A model generated the notes under the pieces. It made no database searches. It saw only the letters and a program-made list of their open reading frames with translations, and was not told where the DNA came from. DNA of 64,000 bases, from assembly GCF_031877795.1 (NCBI RefSeq), contig NC_133948.1:9780948-9844947 (forward strand). Reading direction: 5' to 3'. Shown one piece after another: positions 63,116-64,000 of the stretch. Source of the DNA: Strix aluco. Lineage: Eukaryota; Chordata; Aves; Strigiformes; Strigidae. How positions within the stretch are numbered: position 1 is the stretch's first letter; every line of letters starts with the position of its first letter. A program made the translations under genes and the position numbers.

Positions 63116-64000
63116 AAAAGGATGAGTACACAGAAGGGTAGGGGCTACAGAACATCAAATAAGCTAGCAATTGGCAAGTTGGAAAAAGTACTAAAAAGCT
63201 GTAGTTTTTCATATAATATTGAGCTAGGTTGCAGATCTACTCAATACAGAATATTGCATAGGCGAGAATTTTACAAGGATTCAGAGGAAGTTCTCCAAGT
63301 TCACAGGTAACTACTGACAGTTACCAAATACACAGAAATCACACCTGGTTCAGGATGTCCTTGAGTACAAGGACTGGGAGAGTACTTGTGTTTGTATCTG
63401 GAAGGAAGCATCATATGCAATTGCTTTGTTTCTATACTCTTCCCTAGCACCTGCTTTTGACATTATAGAAAGCTGTAATACTTTTTAATTTTCATTTTTT
63501 TCTTAAGAGAAACAGTAAAAGAAGTAAGAATTAATTCTTATCCACTATGCAACCTTGATGTTGGTAAGTGCCAGTTTATTAAGTCACTACAATACTTCTG
63601 AGGAAAAGGATTCACTTTAATTCCAATCAAATGAGGTCTTTATTGTGCAATTTCAATCATGTCTAAATTTATGACCCCAGAAAGAAAATGGCTATGAATC
63701 ACTGTGCAGGAATGGCACAATTTAGTCAGCTTGTTAGCTACTTCAGTACTTTGGTATTTAAGGATTTTCATTATTTTATTTTCTTTAAAAAATGAAAACA
63801 TTTTAAAGGATTTATTTCATACTTTTATTGTTCTCTAAAACAGATTAGCAGCAGCAGAAATAAAGAGCTGATTACGAAGCTACCATTACAGCAAGCAAAC
63901 ACAGTGGAAGAAAAAGAGTTACTGCAGCTCAAATATAATCCTTAGGGAATGTTTCTATTTGTATTCAGACACGGCTAGGTGGAATGTCACCATACATCTA
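63116..64000. other. Window edge, no gene recognised
   Basis: AT-rich sequence. The open frame just after the CR1-like fragment (to 63310) has no recognisable product and may be further decayed repeat. Confidence 0.4.

Noticed and set aside
63639..63644. Minus-strand AATAAA at the right edge
   Set aside because: No clear GT-rich downstream element and no upstream exon to support it.
1..64000. CRISPR arrays, bacterial operons, phage or integrated viral genes
   Set aside because: No regularly spaced repeats and no bacterial gene organisation; I did not recognise any gag, pol or env-like frames. The only reverse-transcriptase remains that I recognised are CR1-type.

Overview
This window looks like part of a bird genome. 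It is AT-rich, gene-sparse vertebrate DNA with GT-AG introns, two CpG islands and a CR1 LINE of the avian type. The claudin matches the claudin-5 that I know from birds more closely than the mammalian protein. By content the segment corresponds to the CLDN5 neighbourhood, human 22q11.21 (to my knowledge chicken chromosome 15). I see no bacterial, plasmid or phage material, no CRISPR array and no rRNA; I did not recognise any tRNA.

Left half (about 2.7-36.3 kb, minus strand): one spliced septin gene. I resolved 11 coding exons whose phases all join. They give an uninterrupted 1050-nt coding sequence (349 residues plus stop), running from an ATG at 30629 down to a TAA at 3569-3567. The product is a SEPT2-group septin with an intact GTPase core and a short C-terminal coiled coil. 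It resembles septin-2 much more than septin-5, the septin beside CLDN5 in mammals. Its 5' untranslated exon(s) and promoter lie in a CpG island at about 35.8-36.9 kb, which has tandem GC boxes and an RFX-type X-box. One intron appears to use a GC-AG donor. A 5'-truncated, decayed CR1 retrotransposon sits in the 7.6-kb intron between 13977 and 21580.

Middle (about 36.9-45.5 kb): a head-to-head intergenic stretch with no gene I can recognise.

Right of centre (about 45.5-49.6 kb, plus strand): the single-exon claudin-5 gene (216 residues) in a second CpG island, with a weak TATA-like element and a long 3' UTR carrying at least two good poly(A) signals. The open frame continues upstream of the canonical start without a stop.

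Right end (about 49.6-64 kb): gene-poor DNA. It contains a candidate minus-strand poly(A) site near 52.8 kb, small tandem duplications and a decayed CR1-like fragment near 62.9 kb. No coding exon is recognisable.

The two genes do not form a functional unit. One encodes a filament-forming GTPase of the cortical cytoskeleton and the other a tight-junction strand protein. They share only position and head-to-head orientation. I found nothing that I can call a new biological system. The most useful observations are the SEPT2-type septin in a SEPTIN5-like position, the X-box in its promoter island, the GC-AG intron and the upstream in-frame extension of CLDN5.
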